Of a stretch of 64,000 bases of DNA, positions 54,372-63,672 are shown piece after piece. Location: the NCBI RefSeq assembly GCF_014191495.1, contig NZ_JACHWR010000002.1, positions 1,302,001 through 1,366,000 on the forward strand, read 5' to 3'. The notes below the pieces were generated by a model that saw only the letters and a program-made list of their open reading frames with translations, had not been told where the DNA came from and made no database searches. The stretch is from Nocardioides soli (GTDB lineage Bacteria > Actinomycetota > Actinomycetes > Propionibacteriales > Nocardioidaceae). Numbering within the stretch: position 1 is the first letter of the stretch; every line of letters begins with the position of its first letter. The position numbers and the translations under genes are program-made.

Positions 54372-55195
54372 TGCGCGCCGCGACCCGGACCCTCGACGTC
54401 ACCAAGTACCTGCTGCTCAGCGTGGGCGCGGTGGCGATGCTGACCCCGCTGCTGTGGATGGTGCTGGCGTCGTTCAAGACGCTGCCGGAGATCCTGACCT
54501 TCCCACCGACGTTCCTGCCCGAGCAGGTCAACCTCGACAACTACCGCGCGGTCTTCGACACCGCGGACTTCGTCCGCTACTTCCTCAACAGCGTGCTCGT
54601 GGCCGCGATCAGTGTCGTGAGCGTGCTGCTGACCAGCTCGATGGCCGGCTACGCCTTCGCCAAGTTCTCGTTCTGGGGCCGTGACGTGCTGTTCGTCGTG
54701 GTGCTCGCGACGCTGATGATCCCGTTCCAGGTGCGGGTGATCCCGCTCTACGTGCTGGCGAGCGACCTCAAGCTGCTGAACACGTACGCCGGCATGGTGA
54801 TGCCGACGCTCGTCGACGCCTTCGGGGTCTTCCTGATGCGGCAGTACATGATGACGATCCCGAACGAGCTGATCGAGAGCGCCCGCGTCGACGGCGCCGG
54901 AGAGCTGCGGATCTTCTTCCGGATCGTGCTGCCACTGGCCAAGCCGGCGCTGTCGGCCCTGACGATCTTCACGCTGGTGGTCAGCTGGGAGTCGTTCCTG
55001 TGGCCGCTGCTGGTGGCGTCGACGTCCGACATGTACACGCTGCCGCTGGGCCTGGCCCAGTTCGCCGGCCGCTACGTCGACCGGACCGACCTCCAGATGG
55101 CGGCGGCGACCATGACCGTCCTCCCGATCCTCATCGCCTTCCTGTTCATGCAGAAGCGGTTCATCGAGGGCATGGCCACGACAGGGATGAAGTGA
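54371..55195 (+). CDS. ABC sugar transporter permease (MalG/UgpE type)
   Basis: 274 residues from ATG 54371. Six helices; KYLLLSVGAVAMLTPLLWMV at the start, PFQVRVIPLYVLASDLKLLN in the middle, and the EAA loop ELIESARVDGAGELRIFFRI. Forms the membrane channel with the upstream permease. There is a 65-base gap to the ROK gene, with a purine-rich AGAGGGGGAG ribosome site. Confidence 0.94.
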   Translation: MRAATRTLDVTKYLLLSVGAVAMLTPLLWMVLASFKTLPEILTFPPTFLPEQVNLDNYRAVFDTADFVRYFLNSVLVAAISVVSVLLTSSMAGYAFAKFSFWGRDVLFVVVLATLMIPFQVRVIPLYVLASDLKLLNTYAGMVMPTLVDAFGVFLMRQYMMTIPNELIESARVDGAGELRIFFRIVLPLAKPALSALTIFTLVVSWESFLWPLLVASTSDMYTLPLGLAQFAGRYVDRTDLQMAAATMTVLPILIAFLFMQKRFIEGMATTGMK

Positions 55196-55260
55196 GACCG
55201 GGACGGCGCTGGGTCGCGACCGGGACGAGGAGACAGGACGAGAGGGGGAGTGGCGTGGAC

Positions 55261-56199
<939 letters not shown>

Positions 56200-56206
56200 C
56201 GTCGTG

Positions 56207-57202
56207 GTGAGGGTCGCCCTGGTCGGCGCCGGCTACATCGCGGGCTCCCACGCCGCGGCGTACGCCGCGCACCCCGACGCCGAGATCGCCTACGTCGTGG
56301 ACCCGGTCGCGGAGAAGGCGGCCGCCCTGGCCGAGCGGTACGGCGCCCGCCCGCTCGCCGACGTCGAGGCGCTGCTCGACTCCGACGTCGAGGCGCTCAG
56401 CGTGTGCACGCCGTCACCGACCCATGCGGACATCGCGGTCGCGGCGCTCGCGGCCGGCAAGCACGTGCTCTGCGAGAAGCCGGTCGCCCGGACGCTCACC
56501 GACGGCGAGCGGATCGTCGAGGCGGGTCGTCGCGGCCCGGGCCTGTTGATGATCGGGCACGTCTCCCGCTTCGAGCCCGATCACCGGGCCGCCCGCGACG
56601 CCGTGCGCGCCGGTCGGATCGGCGAGGTGCGGATGATGTCGCAGTCGATCACCGGGGAGCTGCCGGGCTGGAGCGAGCAGGGCTGGCTGGCCGATCCCGA
56701 CCAGTCGGGCGGGCCGCTGCTCGACCTCGCGATCCACAGCTTCGACTACCTGACCTGGGTGTGCGGCGGCGTCCCCGAGCGGGTCCACGCGGTCGGCGCC
56801 ACCCGACCCGACGGTCTGGTCGACTACGCGGTCGCGACCGTGCGCTACGACAGCGGCGCGCTCGCCGTCGTGGAGACCAGCTGGGCGCACCCGGCCGGGC
56901 ACGGCCTCGAGCTGGCCACCGAGCTGTCCGGCAGCGCCGGCCGGATCGCGTGGGACTATGCGGGCGTCGCGGTCGGCAGCGTGAAGCGGGCCGGCGCCGC
57001 GCCGCAGGCGATCAGTCAGCTCGGCGACCGGGGCTTCCGGGCGGAGGTGGCCGCGTTCCTGGACGCGGTCGCGACCGGCGGCCCGAGCCCGGTGCCCGCC
57101 GAGGAGGGTCTGCTGGCGCTCCAGGTCGCGCTCGCGGCGGTCGAGTCGCTGCGCACCCGCCGGACGGTCCACCTGCCCCGTCGCGGATCGGAGTCACCGT
57201 GA
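56207..57202 (+). CDS. Gfo/Idh/MocA-family oxidoreductase (first of pair)
   Basis: About 331 residues from GTG 56207 (GTG 56204 also possible). VRVALVGAGYIAGSHAAAYA is the nucleotide-binding start; KHVLCEKPVARTL the EKP motif; GGPLLDLAIHSFDYLTWVCG carries the usual catalytic His. It follows the ROK gene by 7 bases and overlaps the second dehydrogenase (GTGA). Its place between a kinase and NagA suggests a redox epimerisation, or 3-keto-type glycoside opening, of the imported sugar. Confidence 0.92.
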   Translation: MRVALVGAGYIAGSHAAAYAAHPDAEIAYVVDPVAEKAAALAERYGARPLADVEALLDSDVEALSVCTPSPTHADIAVAALAAGKHVLCEKPVARTLTDGERIVEAGRRGPGLLMIGHVSRFEPDHRAARDAVRAGRIGEVRMMSQSITGELPGWSEQGWLADPDQSGGPLLDLAIHSFDYLTWVCGGVPERVHAVGATRPDGLVDYAVATVRYDSGALAVVETSWAHPAGHGLELATELSGSAGRIAWDYAGVAVGSVKRAGAAPQAISQLGDRGFRAEVAAFLDAVATGGPSPVPAEEGLLALQVALAAVESLRTRRTVHLPRRGSESP

Positions 57203-58230
57203 TCGACGTCGTCCTGCTCGGCTGCGAGCACCTGCCCCACGCCAGGTCGTACGCCGCCGCGCTGCAGCGCAGCCGCGGCGGCAGACTGGTCGGCGTGTAC
57301 GACGGGTCGCCCGAGCTCGGCGGTCCGTTCGCCGAGAGGCTGGGCGTGCCCTTCGACGCGGACCCCGACCGGCTGCTGGGCCGGCTGCTGGGCCGGCTCC
57401 GTCCGGCGGCCGCCGTGGTCTGCAGCGCGACCGCCGGGCACCGCGATCTCGTCGAGCTGGCCGCCTCGCACGGCGTCCACGTGCTGTGCGAGAAGCCGCT
57501 GGCGACGACGGTCGCCGACGCCGAGGCGATGGTCGCGACCTGTGCCGAGCACGGAGTGCAGCTGCACACGGCGTTCGTCTCCCGGTTCTACCCCGCGCTC
57601 CTGGACGCCCGGGACGTCGTCGCCCGGGGCGAGCTCGGCCGGGTGCGCGGCATGGTCGGCGGGAACCGCGGCCGTCCGCCGCTCACGCCGCGCTACCCCT
57701 CCTGGATCACCGAGGCCGGGCCGGCCGGCGGCGGCGCGCTCATCGACCACTCCGTGCACGTGCTCGACGCGATGCGCTTCGTCACCGGACTCGAGGCTCG
57801 CGAGGTGCTGGCCGAGACCGCGACGCTCTTCGTCGACACCGAGGTCGAGGACAGCGCGCTCGTCTCGGTCGTCTTCGAGGAGGGCGTGCCCGCCAGCATC
57901 GATCCCAGCTGGTCGGTCACCCCGGAGAGCCCGTGGGACTACGACTTCTACCTGCGGCTCCTCGGCAGCGAGGGCTCGCTCACGATCGCGACCGGACGGG
58001 AGTCGCTCGCCGTCTCGGGTCGGCACGACGGCCGCACCCACGCGCACGTCCCGTTCGAGCCGGACATCGACCAGGCCATGGTCGAGGCGTTCCTGCGGTC
58101 CGTCGCCCACGGGCGCGTCCTCGATCCGTGCGCCACCGGCGAGGACGGACTGCGCGCGGTCGAGGTCGCCTGCGCGGCGTACGCCTCGGTGGCGGCGGAG
58201 GGGTTCGTCACGACGGACGACCGTGGCTGA
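57199..58230 (+). CDS. Gfo/Idh/MocA-family oxidoreductase (second of pair)
   Basis: 343 residues from GTG 57199. Diverged nucleotide-binding start (VIDVVLLGCEHLPHARSYAA, lacking the standard GxGxxG) but a clear EKP motif (HVLCEKPLATTVADAEAM) and the DHSVHVLDAMRFVTG block with the catalytic-type His. It is not a close copy of the preceding gene. The altered glycine loop could change cofactor handling or tight NAD retention. Overlaps NagA by 8 bases. Confidence 0.88.
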   Translation: MIDVVLLGCEHLPHARSYAAALQRSRGGRLVGVYDGSPELGGPFAERLGVPFDADPDRLLGRLLGRLRPAAAVVCSATAGHRDLVELAASHGVHVLCEKPLATTVADAEAMVATCAEHGVQLHTAFVSRFYPALLDARDVVARGELGRVRGMVGGNRGRPPLTPRYPSWITEAGPAGGGALIDHSVHVLDAMRFVTGLEAREVLAETATLFVDTEVEDSALVSVVFEEGVPASIDPSWSVTPESPWDYDFYLRLLGSEGSLTIATGRESLAVSGRHDGRTHAHVPFEPDIDQAMVEAFLRSVAHGRVLDPCATGEDGLRAVEVACAAYASVAAEGFVTTDDRG

Positions 58231-59359
58231 GACGGCGGTCCTCGCCGGCCGCGCGCTCGTCGAGGGTCAGCTCGTCGGGCCGGTGACGCTCACGATCACC
58301 GACGGCCGCATCGCCGGCATCGAGCCGCCGCGTGCCGCGGGCGTGCTCGACGCGTCCCGCGCGACCGTCGTGCCCGGGCTGATCGACCTGCACACCCACG
58401 GCGGCGCCGGAGTCCAGGTGATCGACGGTCCGGACGCCGACCTCGACCGGCTCGCGACGTTCTACGCCGAGCACGGGGTGACCGGCTTCCTGGCCACCGT
58501 CGGCGGGAGCCGCCAGCACATCCTCGACGGCATCGACGCCGTCCGGGCGCGCCTCGCCACCGGACCGCCCCGGGGCGCCCGGATCCTCGGGGTCCACGTC
58601 GAGGGCCCCTTCATCAGCCCGCACGCGCTCGGGGCGTTCCGCCCGGACTCCGTGCGGACGCCGGACCCGGACCTCCTCCGGGAGATGCTCGCCGCGGCCG
58701 ATGGCCACCTCCGCCTGATGACCGTCGCGCCGGAGGACTCCGTCGGCGTCATCGCGCTCGCGGTCGAGAACGGCGTGGTCTGCTCGGCGGGGCACTCCGT
58801 CGCCTCGGCCGAGCAGACCACCCGTGCCGTGGACGCCGGGGTCCGCAGCGTCACGCACCTCTTCAACGGGATGGCGCCCTTCCACCATCGCGAGCCCGGC
58901 CTGATCGGGGTCGCGCTCACCGACGATCGGCTCGTCTGCGAGGTGATCGCGGACGGCGTCCACGTGCACCCGACGGCGATCCGCCTCGTCGCGCGGGCGA
59001 AGGGGGTGCGCGGCATCGCGCTGGTCAGCGACTCGATCTCCGCGACCGGCCTGCCCGCGGGGGAGTACGAGCTGGAGGAGCAGCGCGTCACGGTCGCGGA
59101 CGGCGCCGTGCGGCTGGCCGACGGCACCCTGGCCGGGAGCACGCTCACGCTCGACCGCGCGGTCGCCAACTTCGCCCGGTGGGCGGACGTCCCGTGGGAG
59201 GAGGCGGTCCGCTCCGCCACGGAGGTGCCGGCCCGGCTGCTCGGCCTCGGGGCCAGCCACGGCACGATCGCGGTCGGCAGGAACGCGGACCTCGCCGCGT
59301 TCGACGACCGGCACCGGCTGCTCTGGACGATGGTCGGGGGCGAGGTGCACCCCGCGTGA
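58223..59359 (+). CDS. nagA: N-acetylglucosamine-6-phosphate deacetylase
   Basis: 378 residues from GTG 58223. Amidohydrolase: the metal site HTHGG is near 57, VHVEGPFISPHALGAF has the metal-binding Glu, CSAGHSVASAEQ and SVTHLFNGMAPFHHR are substrate and metal loops, and VSDSISATGL carries the catalytic Asp. Removes acetate from hexosamine 6-phosphate produced by the ROK kinase. Coupled on both sides (8-base and GTGA overlaps). Confidence 0.95.
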   Translation: MAETAVLAGRALVEGQLVGPVTLTITDGRIAGIEPPRAAGVLDASRATVVPGLIDLHTHGGAGVQVIDGPDADLDRLATFYAEHGVTGFLATVGGSRQHILDGIDAVRARLATGPPRGARILGVHVEGPFISPHALGAFRPDSVRTPDPDLLREMLAAADGHLRLMTVAPEDSVGVIALAVENGVVCSAGHSVASAEQTTRAVDAGVRSVTHLFNGMAPFHHREPGLIGVALTDDRLVCEVIADGVHVHPTAIRLVARAKGVRGIALVSDSISATGLPAGEYELEEQRVTVADGAVRLADGTLAGSTLTLDRAVANFARWADVPWEEAVRSATEVPARLLGLGASHGTIAVGRNADLAAFDDRHRLLWTMVGGEVHPA

Positions 59360-60393
59360 CCACGATGATGCGCGAGGAGATCCTCGAGCAGCCGGCCGCG
59401 ATCGCGCGGACCGTCGCGGCCCTGCGCCCGCGCACCGACGACGTGCGCCGCTTGGCGGTCGGCCGCCGGCAGGTGCTGTTCGCGGCGCGCGGCTCCTCCG
59501 ACAACGCCGCGACCTACGGCCGCTACCTCACCGAGATCGTCGCCGGCCGCGCCGCCGCCGCCCTCGCGCCCAGCGTGGCCACGGCGTACCGCCGCCGCGT
59601 CGACCTGGGCCACGCCCTCGTCGTCTGTCTCTCGCAGTCGGGCGAGACCGCCGAGCTGGTCGAGACGCTGGCCTGGGCCCGGACCTGTGGAGCGGCGACC
59701 GTGGCCGTCACGAACGTCGGCGACAGCGCCCTCGCCCGCGGCGCCGATCTCGCGCTCGTGACCGCGGCCGGACCGGAGCGGGCGATCCCGGCCACGAAGA
59801 CCTTCACCGCCCAGCTGGTGGCCATGGCGCTCCTGGCCGATGCGCTCGCGCCCACGCCGGGCGCGGTGCGGGGGATCGAGCGGGTGCCGGACGCCGTGGC
59901 CGAGCTGGTCCGCGGGCGATCCGGCATCGAGAGGGCCGTCGACGTGCTGCTCGGCCGGCCGCGCACCCTCGTCACCGGCCGCGGCCTCGGGTACGCCGTC
60001 GCGGCGGAGCTCGCACTGAAGCTGGAGGAGACCTGCCTGCGCCCGGTGCCCGGGTTGTCGTACGCCGACCTGCGACACGGGCCGATCGCGATCGTCGACG
60101 ACCGGGTCGCCGCCATCGTCGTCGCGCCCCGGGACGGGCCGGTGCTCGCCGGTCTCACCGGCCTGGTGCCGGAGCTCCGCTCGCGCGGCGCCGCCGTGGT
60201 CGGGATCGGCCTGGCAGCAGGCGTCGACGCCCACGTCGCCGGCCCGGACCTGCCGGAGATCCTCGCCCCGATCGGCCTCGTGGCCGCCGGCCAGCTGGTG
60301 GTCGAGGGCCTGGCGCGCGGCCTCGGGCTCGACCCCGACGCGCCTCGTGGCCTGCGCAAGGTCACCCAGACCGACCCTGAGGAGGCCGGATGA
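59356..60393 (+). CDS. SIS-domain sugar isomerase/deaminase (GlmS C-terminal-like)
   Basis: 345 residues from GTG 59356. Two SIS domains without the glutaminase half of GlmS: FAARGSSDNAATYGRYLTEI, VVCLSQSGETAELVETLAWA, then PATKTFTAQLVAMALLADAL and ELALKLEETCLRPVPGLSYA. LRKVTQT at the end matches the GlmS tail. Proteins of this kind act as glucosamine-6-phosphate (or related) deaminases, releasing ammonia and a ketohexose phosphate. This completes the uptake-kinase-deacetylase-deaminase route of the operon. Confidence 0.92.
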   Translation: MTTMMREEILEQPAAIARTVAALRPRTDDVRRLAVGRRQVLFAARGSSDNAATYGRYLTEIVAGRAAAALAPSVATAYRRRVDLGHALVVCLSQSGETAELVETLAWARTCGAATVAVTNVGDSALARGADLALVTAAGPERAIPATKTFTAQLVAMALLADALAPTPGAVRGIERVPDAVAELVRGRSGIERAVDVLLGRPRTLVTGRGLGYAVAAELALKLEETCLRPVPGLSYADLRHGPIAIVDDRVAAIVVAPRDGPVLAGLTGLVPELRSRGAAVVGIGLAAGVDAHVAGPDLPEILAPIGLVAAGQLVVEGLARGLGLDPDAPRGLRKVTQTDPEEAG

Positions 60394-60410
60394 GCGCGGT
60401 GACGACGGGC

Positions 60411-60463
60411 GGCGGTGGCTGGTCCACCGACCACGCTCGGGAGAAGGTGGGGGACCCACCGCC
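60411..60463. repeat. Hyphenated palindrome, family B copy 1
   Basis: GGCGGTGGCTGGTCCACC (60411-60428) faces GGTGGGGGACCCACCGCC (60446-60463), 14 of 18 pairing. It lies right after the operon's last gene and may end its transcript. Confidence 0.6.
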
Positions 60464-60483
60464 GCTGAGCCCGGCCGGCGGGC

Positions 60484-60535
60484 GGCGGTGGCTGGTCCAC
60501 GTGCCGAACGGTGGATTCGGTGCGTCACCCACCGC
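60484..60535. repeat. Hyphenated palindrome, family B copy 2
   Basis: The left arm repeats the first 17 bases of copy 1 exactly (60484-60500); the right arm GGTGCGTCACCCACCGC is at 60519-60535. Overall architecture resembles family A (GGCGGTG outer ends) with different inner sequence. Confidence 0.55.
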
Positions 60536-60553
60536 TGGCACGGGATCGACCGG

Positions 60554-62182
60554 ATGAGCCGCCCCCTGGACCTCCTGATCCGCCACGCCACGGTGCACAC
60601 CATGGACCCGAGCCGTCCCCGGGCCACCAGCATCGGCATCTGGAACGGCCGGATCGTCGGCGTCGACGACGAGGTCGCCGGCTGTCGCGCAACCCACGTC
60701 GTCGACCTGGACGGCGCCACCGTGGTGCCGGGCTTCCACGACGCGCACTGCCACACCACGTCGTACGGCGTCGCGGCCACGCAGCTCGAGCTCAGCGACG
60801 CCCCGACCACCGAGGCCGTGCTCGACCGGGTGGCCGAGCACGCCGACGGCCTGCCGGACGGCGCCTGGGTCGTCGGCGTCGGCTACCGCGACCGGGACCG
60901 GCCGGAGCGCCACCCGACCAGTGCCGAGCTCGACCGGGCGGCGGGCGGTCGCCCGGTCTGGCTCACGCACCGCTCCGGCCACCTGTGCGCGGTCTCGTCC
61001 GCGGTGCTCCGGCTGCTGCCGCACCCGCTGCCCGCCGCCGCGGTCGACTACGTGGGTCGCGACGCGAACGGCGAGCCGACCGGCCTGCTGGAGGAGGCCG
61101 CGATGGAGCTCGTGAAGGAGGTCGTGGGACCCGGGTCGGTCGAGGACATGGTCACCGCGATCGAGGTCGCGACCCGGCAGTACGTCAGCGAGGGAGTCAC
61201 CAGCATCACCGAGGCCGGCATCGGCTGCCCGGGCGTCGACCACAGTCCGCTCGAGATCGGTGCCTGGCAGCTCGCCGCCCGCACCGGCCGGGCGCACACG
61301 CGCGCGCACCTGATGGTCTACAGCGAGCTCCTTCACGACCTGCCGCACCACCCCGCCGACGCCGCCCGGTTCGGCCTCGACCTCGGGCTGCACACCGGCT
61401 TCGGTGACGACCGGGTCCGGATCGCCGCGATGAAGGTGTGGCTCGACGGCGCCGGATCCGCGGGCGGGGCCGCGACCGGCGCCGACGGCGACCCCGACGC
61501 CCACCTCGTCGACGATCCGCGCCGGCTGCGCCGGATCATCGTCGATGCGCATCGTGCCGGATGGCAGGTCGCCGCCCATGCGATGGGCGACCGGGCGGTC
61601 GACCTCCTCCTCGACGCGCTGGAGGAGGCCGGATCCGTCGCGGAGGTGCGCCGGCGCCGGCATCGTGTCGAGCACGGCGGGCTGATCAGGCCCGATCAGG
61701 TCGACCGCCTGCGTCGGCTCGGCATCGTGGTGGTCATCCAGCCCGCGTTCATCAGCGAGTTCGGCGATGTGCTCGCCCACCACTTCGGCGCCGCTCGCGT
61801 CGACTGGTCGATCCGGCAGCGCAGCCTGCTCGACGCGGGCGTCGTCGTGGCCGCGAGCTCGGACCGGCCGGTCGCCCCCGGGGCGCCGCTGCTCGGGATC
61901 CGCGCCATGGTCGAGCGGCGCACCGACTCCGGCGAGCCGTACGGCGCCCGCGAGCGCGTCTCGGCCGAGGAGGGCCTGCGTGCGTACACCGTGCACGCGG
62001 CGTACGCCGCCGGGCGGGAGCACGAGGTCGGCACGATCGCCGGTCGCCGGCTCGCCGACCTGGCGGTGCTCGACGACGACCCGACCACCGTCGACGCCGC
62101 GGCGATCGAGGGGATCCGCGTGCTGGCCACCCTCGTCGACGGCGTGGCCGCGCACGATCCGGGCCTGCTGTTCGGCGACTGA
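60554..62182 (+). CDS. YtcJ-like amidohydrolase (Amidohydro_3)
   Basis: 542 residues from ATG 60554. PLDLLIRHATVHTMDPSRPR opens the composite beta-sandwich; GFHDAHCHTTSYG gives the HxH metal ligands, LTHRSGHLCAVSS, VAAHAMGDRAVDLLLDALEE and RVEHGGLIRPDQV the other His ligands, and ASSDRPVAPGAPLLG the Asp. Exact substrate unknown; relatives hydrolyse N-acyl or formamide-like bonds. It follows the amino-sugar operon by 160 bases with two palindromes between, so it may be separately transcribed. Confidence 0.9.
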   Translation: MSRPLDLLIRHATVHTMDPSRPRATSIGIWNGRIVGVDDEVAGCRATHVVDLDGATVVPGFHDAHCHTTSYGVAATQLELSDAPTTEAVLDRVAEHADGLPDGAWVVGVGYRDRDRPERHPTSAELDRAAGGRPVWLTHRSGHLCAVSSAVLRLLPHPLPAAAVDYVGRDANGEPTGLLEEAAMELVKEVVGPGSVEDMVTAIEVATRQYVSEGVTSITEAGIGCPGVDHSPLEIGAWQLAARTGRAHTRAHLMVYSELLHDLPHHPADAARFGLDLGLHTGFGDDRVRIAAMKVWLDGAGSAGGAATGADGDPDAHLVDDPRRLRRIIVDAHRAGWQVAAHAMGDRAVDLLLDALEEAGSVAEVRRRRHRVEHGGLIRPDQVDRLRRLGIVVVIQPAFISEFGDVLAHHFGAARVDWSIRQRSLLDAGVVVAASSDRPVAPGAPLLGIRAMVERRTDSGEPYGARERVSAEEGLRAYTVHAAYAAGREHEVGTIAGRRLADLAVLDDDPTTVDAAAIEGIRVLATLVDGVAAHDPGLLFGD

Positions 62183-62233
62183 CCGACCGGCTCTCGTGCT
62201 GGATCCGTCGAGCCCGGCGTCTGGAGCGCCCTC

Positions 62234-62300
62234 GCGGGTTTCGGCTGCTGGCAGCCGGAACCCGCACGGCACGCCGTGCCGACGCGGCGTGCCGTGCGGG
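62234..62300. terminator. Overlapping hairpins between convergent genes
   Basis: Hairpin 1: GCGGGTT/AACCCGC (62234-62240 and 62259-62265) enclosing CGGCTG/CAGCCG. Hairpin 2: CCCGCACGGCACGCCG (62261-62276) with its perfect complement at 62285-62300. The two share 62261-62265 and cannot both form fully. They lie between the amidohydrolase and the minus-strand mnhG gene, so they are probably bidirectional terminators. The rest of 62183-62465 shows nothing clear. Confidence 0.6.
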
Positions 62301-62465
62301 CTTCGGCTGTCAGGTGGGCGCCGGGGCGCTGGTGACCCGCCGGACCCGACTGCGCAGGTGCCTGGGCCGCCCACCCTGGGCCGCCCACCCCGGGCCTCGG
62401 GCACACACGACTCTGCACGATCCGAGCAGGTGCGACGAGAGCGGACCGACCGGGCAGCCGAGGGG

Positions 62466-62831
62466 TCAGTCGCCCTCTCGCGGCCTTTCGTCCGCGAGCA
62501 GGTCGGTGAGCTCGTCGACCACCAGCAGGTCGCGGCGCACCTGGCCGGCCCGGAACGACGCCCGCCCGACCATGTGGCTGGCGATCGGCGAGGTCACCAG
62601 CTGGAAGAGAGCCACCATGGCGAGCAGCCCGATCGTGCCGGGATCGCGTAGCCGGAAGCCGAGGCCGACCAGGATCAGCAGCAGGCCGAGCACCTGGGGC
62701 TTGGTCGCCGAGTGCATCCGGGTGAGCACGTCGGGGAACCGGAGGACCCCGATCGCCGCCACCAGGGCGAGCAGCGCACCGGTCACCAGGCACGCCGCGG
62801 CGATGCCGTCGGCCAGCGCGGTCCAGCTCAT
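62466..62831 (-). CDS. mnhG: Na+/H+ antiporter subunit G (MrpG/MnhG)
   Basis: 121 residues from ATG 62831. Three helices; AAIGVLRFPDVLTRMHSATK followed by PQVLGLLLILVGLGF is the family signature. Small accessory subunit of the multi-subunit Mrp antiporter. Last gene of the operon; its start overlaps the mnhF stop (ATGA). The charged tail (LLVVDELTDLLADERPREGD) is longer than usual. Confidence 0.94.
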   Translation of the reverse strand: MSWTALADGIAAACLVTGALLALVAAIGVLRFPDVLTRMHSATKPQVLGLLLILVGLGFRLRDPGTIGLLAMVALFQLVTSPIASHMVGRASFRAGQVRRDLLVVDELTDLLADERPREGD

Positions 62832-63106
62832 GACCCCTCCGCCTCGACGTCGTCGCTGCCCGGGCTGAACCGGGCGACGCTCACCGAGCCCACGAACCCG
62901 AGCAGCGAGAGCACTACCAGGATCGGCAGCGTGGTCGTGTGCCGGTGGACCGCGGCCTCGAGTGCGAGTCCGCAGATCACCACCGCCACCAGTACGTCGA
63001 GCGCCACGACGCGGTCGAGCATCGTGGGCCCCAGGGAGATCCGCGCGACCAGGAGCAGGGCGGCCACGCCCAGCACCACCACGCAGACGACGAGTACGAC
63101 GCTCAC
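62828..63106 (-). CDS. mnhF: Na+/H+ antiporter subunit F (MrpF/MnhF)
   Basis: 92 residues from GTG 63106, whose start overlaps the mnhE stop (GTGA). Three helices; LLLVARISLGPTMLDRVVAL and the following DVLVAVVICGLAL are typical MrpF. A longer reading upstream would run through mnhE and is rejected. Acidic tail FSPGSDDVEAEGS. Confidence 0.92.
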   Translation of the reverse strand: MSVVLVVCVVVLGVAALLLVARISLGPTMLDRVVALDVLVAVVICGLALEAAVHRHTTTLPILVVLSLLGFVGSVSVARFSPGSDDVEAEGS

Positions 63107-63672
63107 GGTGTGCCTCCCTCGGGCAGGCGCTGGGTCTCGGTGCCGAGCGCGCGGACCACGCGGCGTTCGAGTGCGTAGACCTGGGAGCGCATCTTGTCGA
63201 CGCCCGCCGTGTCCCGCGCGTCGAGCACGTGGAGGAACAGGGTGTGGGTGGACCGCCGGGCCTCGACCACGAGGCTGCCCGGCACCAGGGAGACCATCTC
63301 GGCGACCACCGTGAGCACGAAGTCGGACGACGTCTCGAGGTCGACCTCGATCACCGCGTTGCGCGGCTCGCGCCAGAACCGCAGGGTGATCCAGGCGACC
63401 TCGACGCTCGCGACGACCACGTCGCCGAGGAACCGGAGCACCAGCCAGACCAGTCGCAGCGGGCGGATGTGGAGATCCATCGGCAGGGTCGGCAGCGGGA
63501 ACACCAGGCAGACCACTATGGAGACCACGAGTCCGAAGACGACGTTGGCGGCCGACAGCTCGCCCCAAAGCGCCACCCACACCAACGTCAGCCAGAGCAC
63601 GACCGGCAGCTGCAGGACGCGCAGGCGCGCCCTGGGTGTCACCCCGCGGCGCTGCTTCGGGACCGGCCTCAT
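63103..63672 (-). CDS. mnhE: Na+/H+ antiporter subunit E (MrpE/MnhE)
   Basis: 189 residues from ATG 63672, overlapping the end of mnhD. Membrane helices at the N-terminus (LQLPVVLWLTLVWVALWGEL, ANVVFGLVVSIVVCLVFPLP), then a soluble portion with AVIEVDLETSSDFVLTVVAE and SLVPGSLVVEA, conserved in MrpE. It has an Arg-rich N-terminal lead. Confidence 0.94.
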   Translation of the reverse strand: MRPVPKQRRGVTPRARLRVLQLPVVLWLTLVWVALWGELSAANVVFGLVVSIVVCLVFPLPTLPMDLHIRPLRLVWLVLRFLGDVVVASVEVAWITLRFWREPRNAVIEVDLETSSDFVLTVVAEMVSLVPGSLVVEARRSTHTLFLHVLDARDTAGVDKMRSQVYALERRVVRALGTETQRLPEGGTP

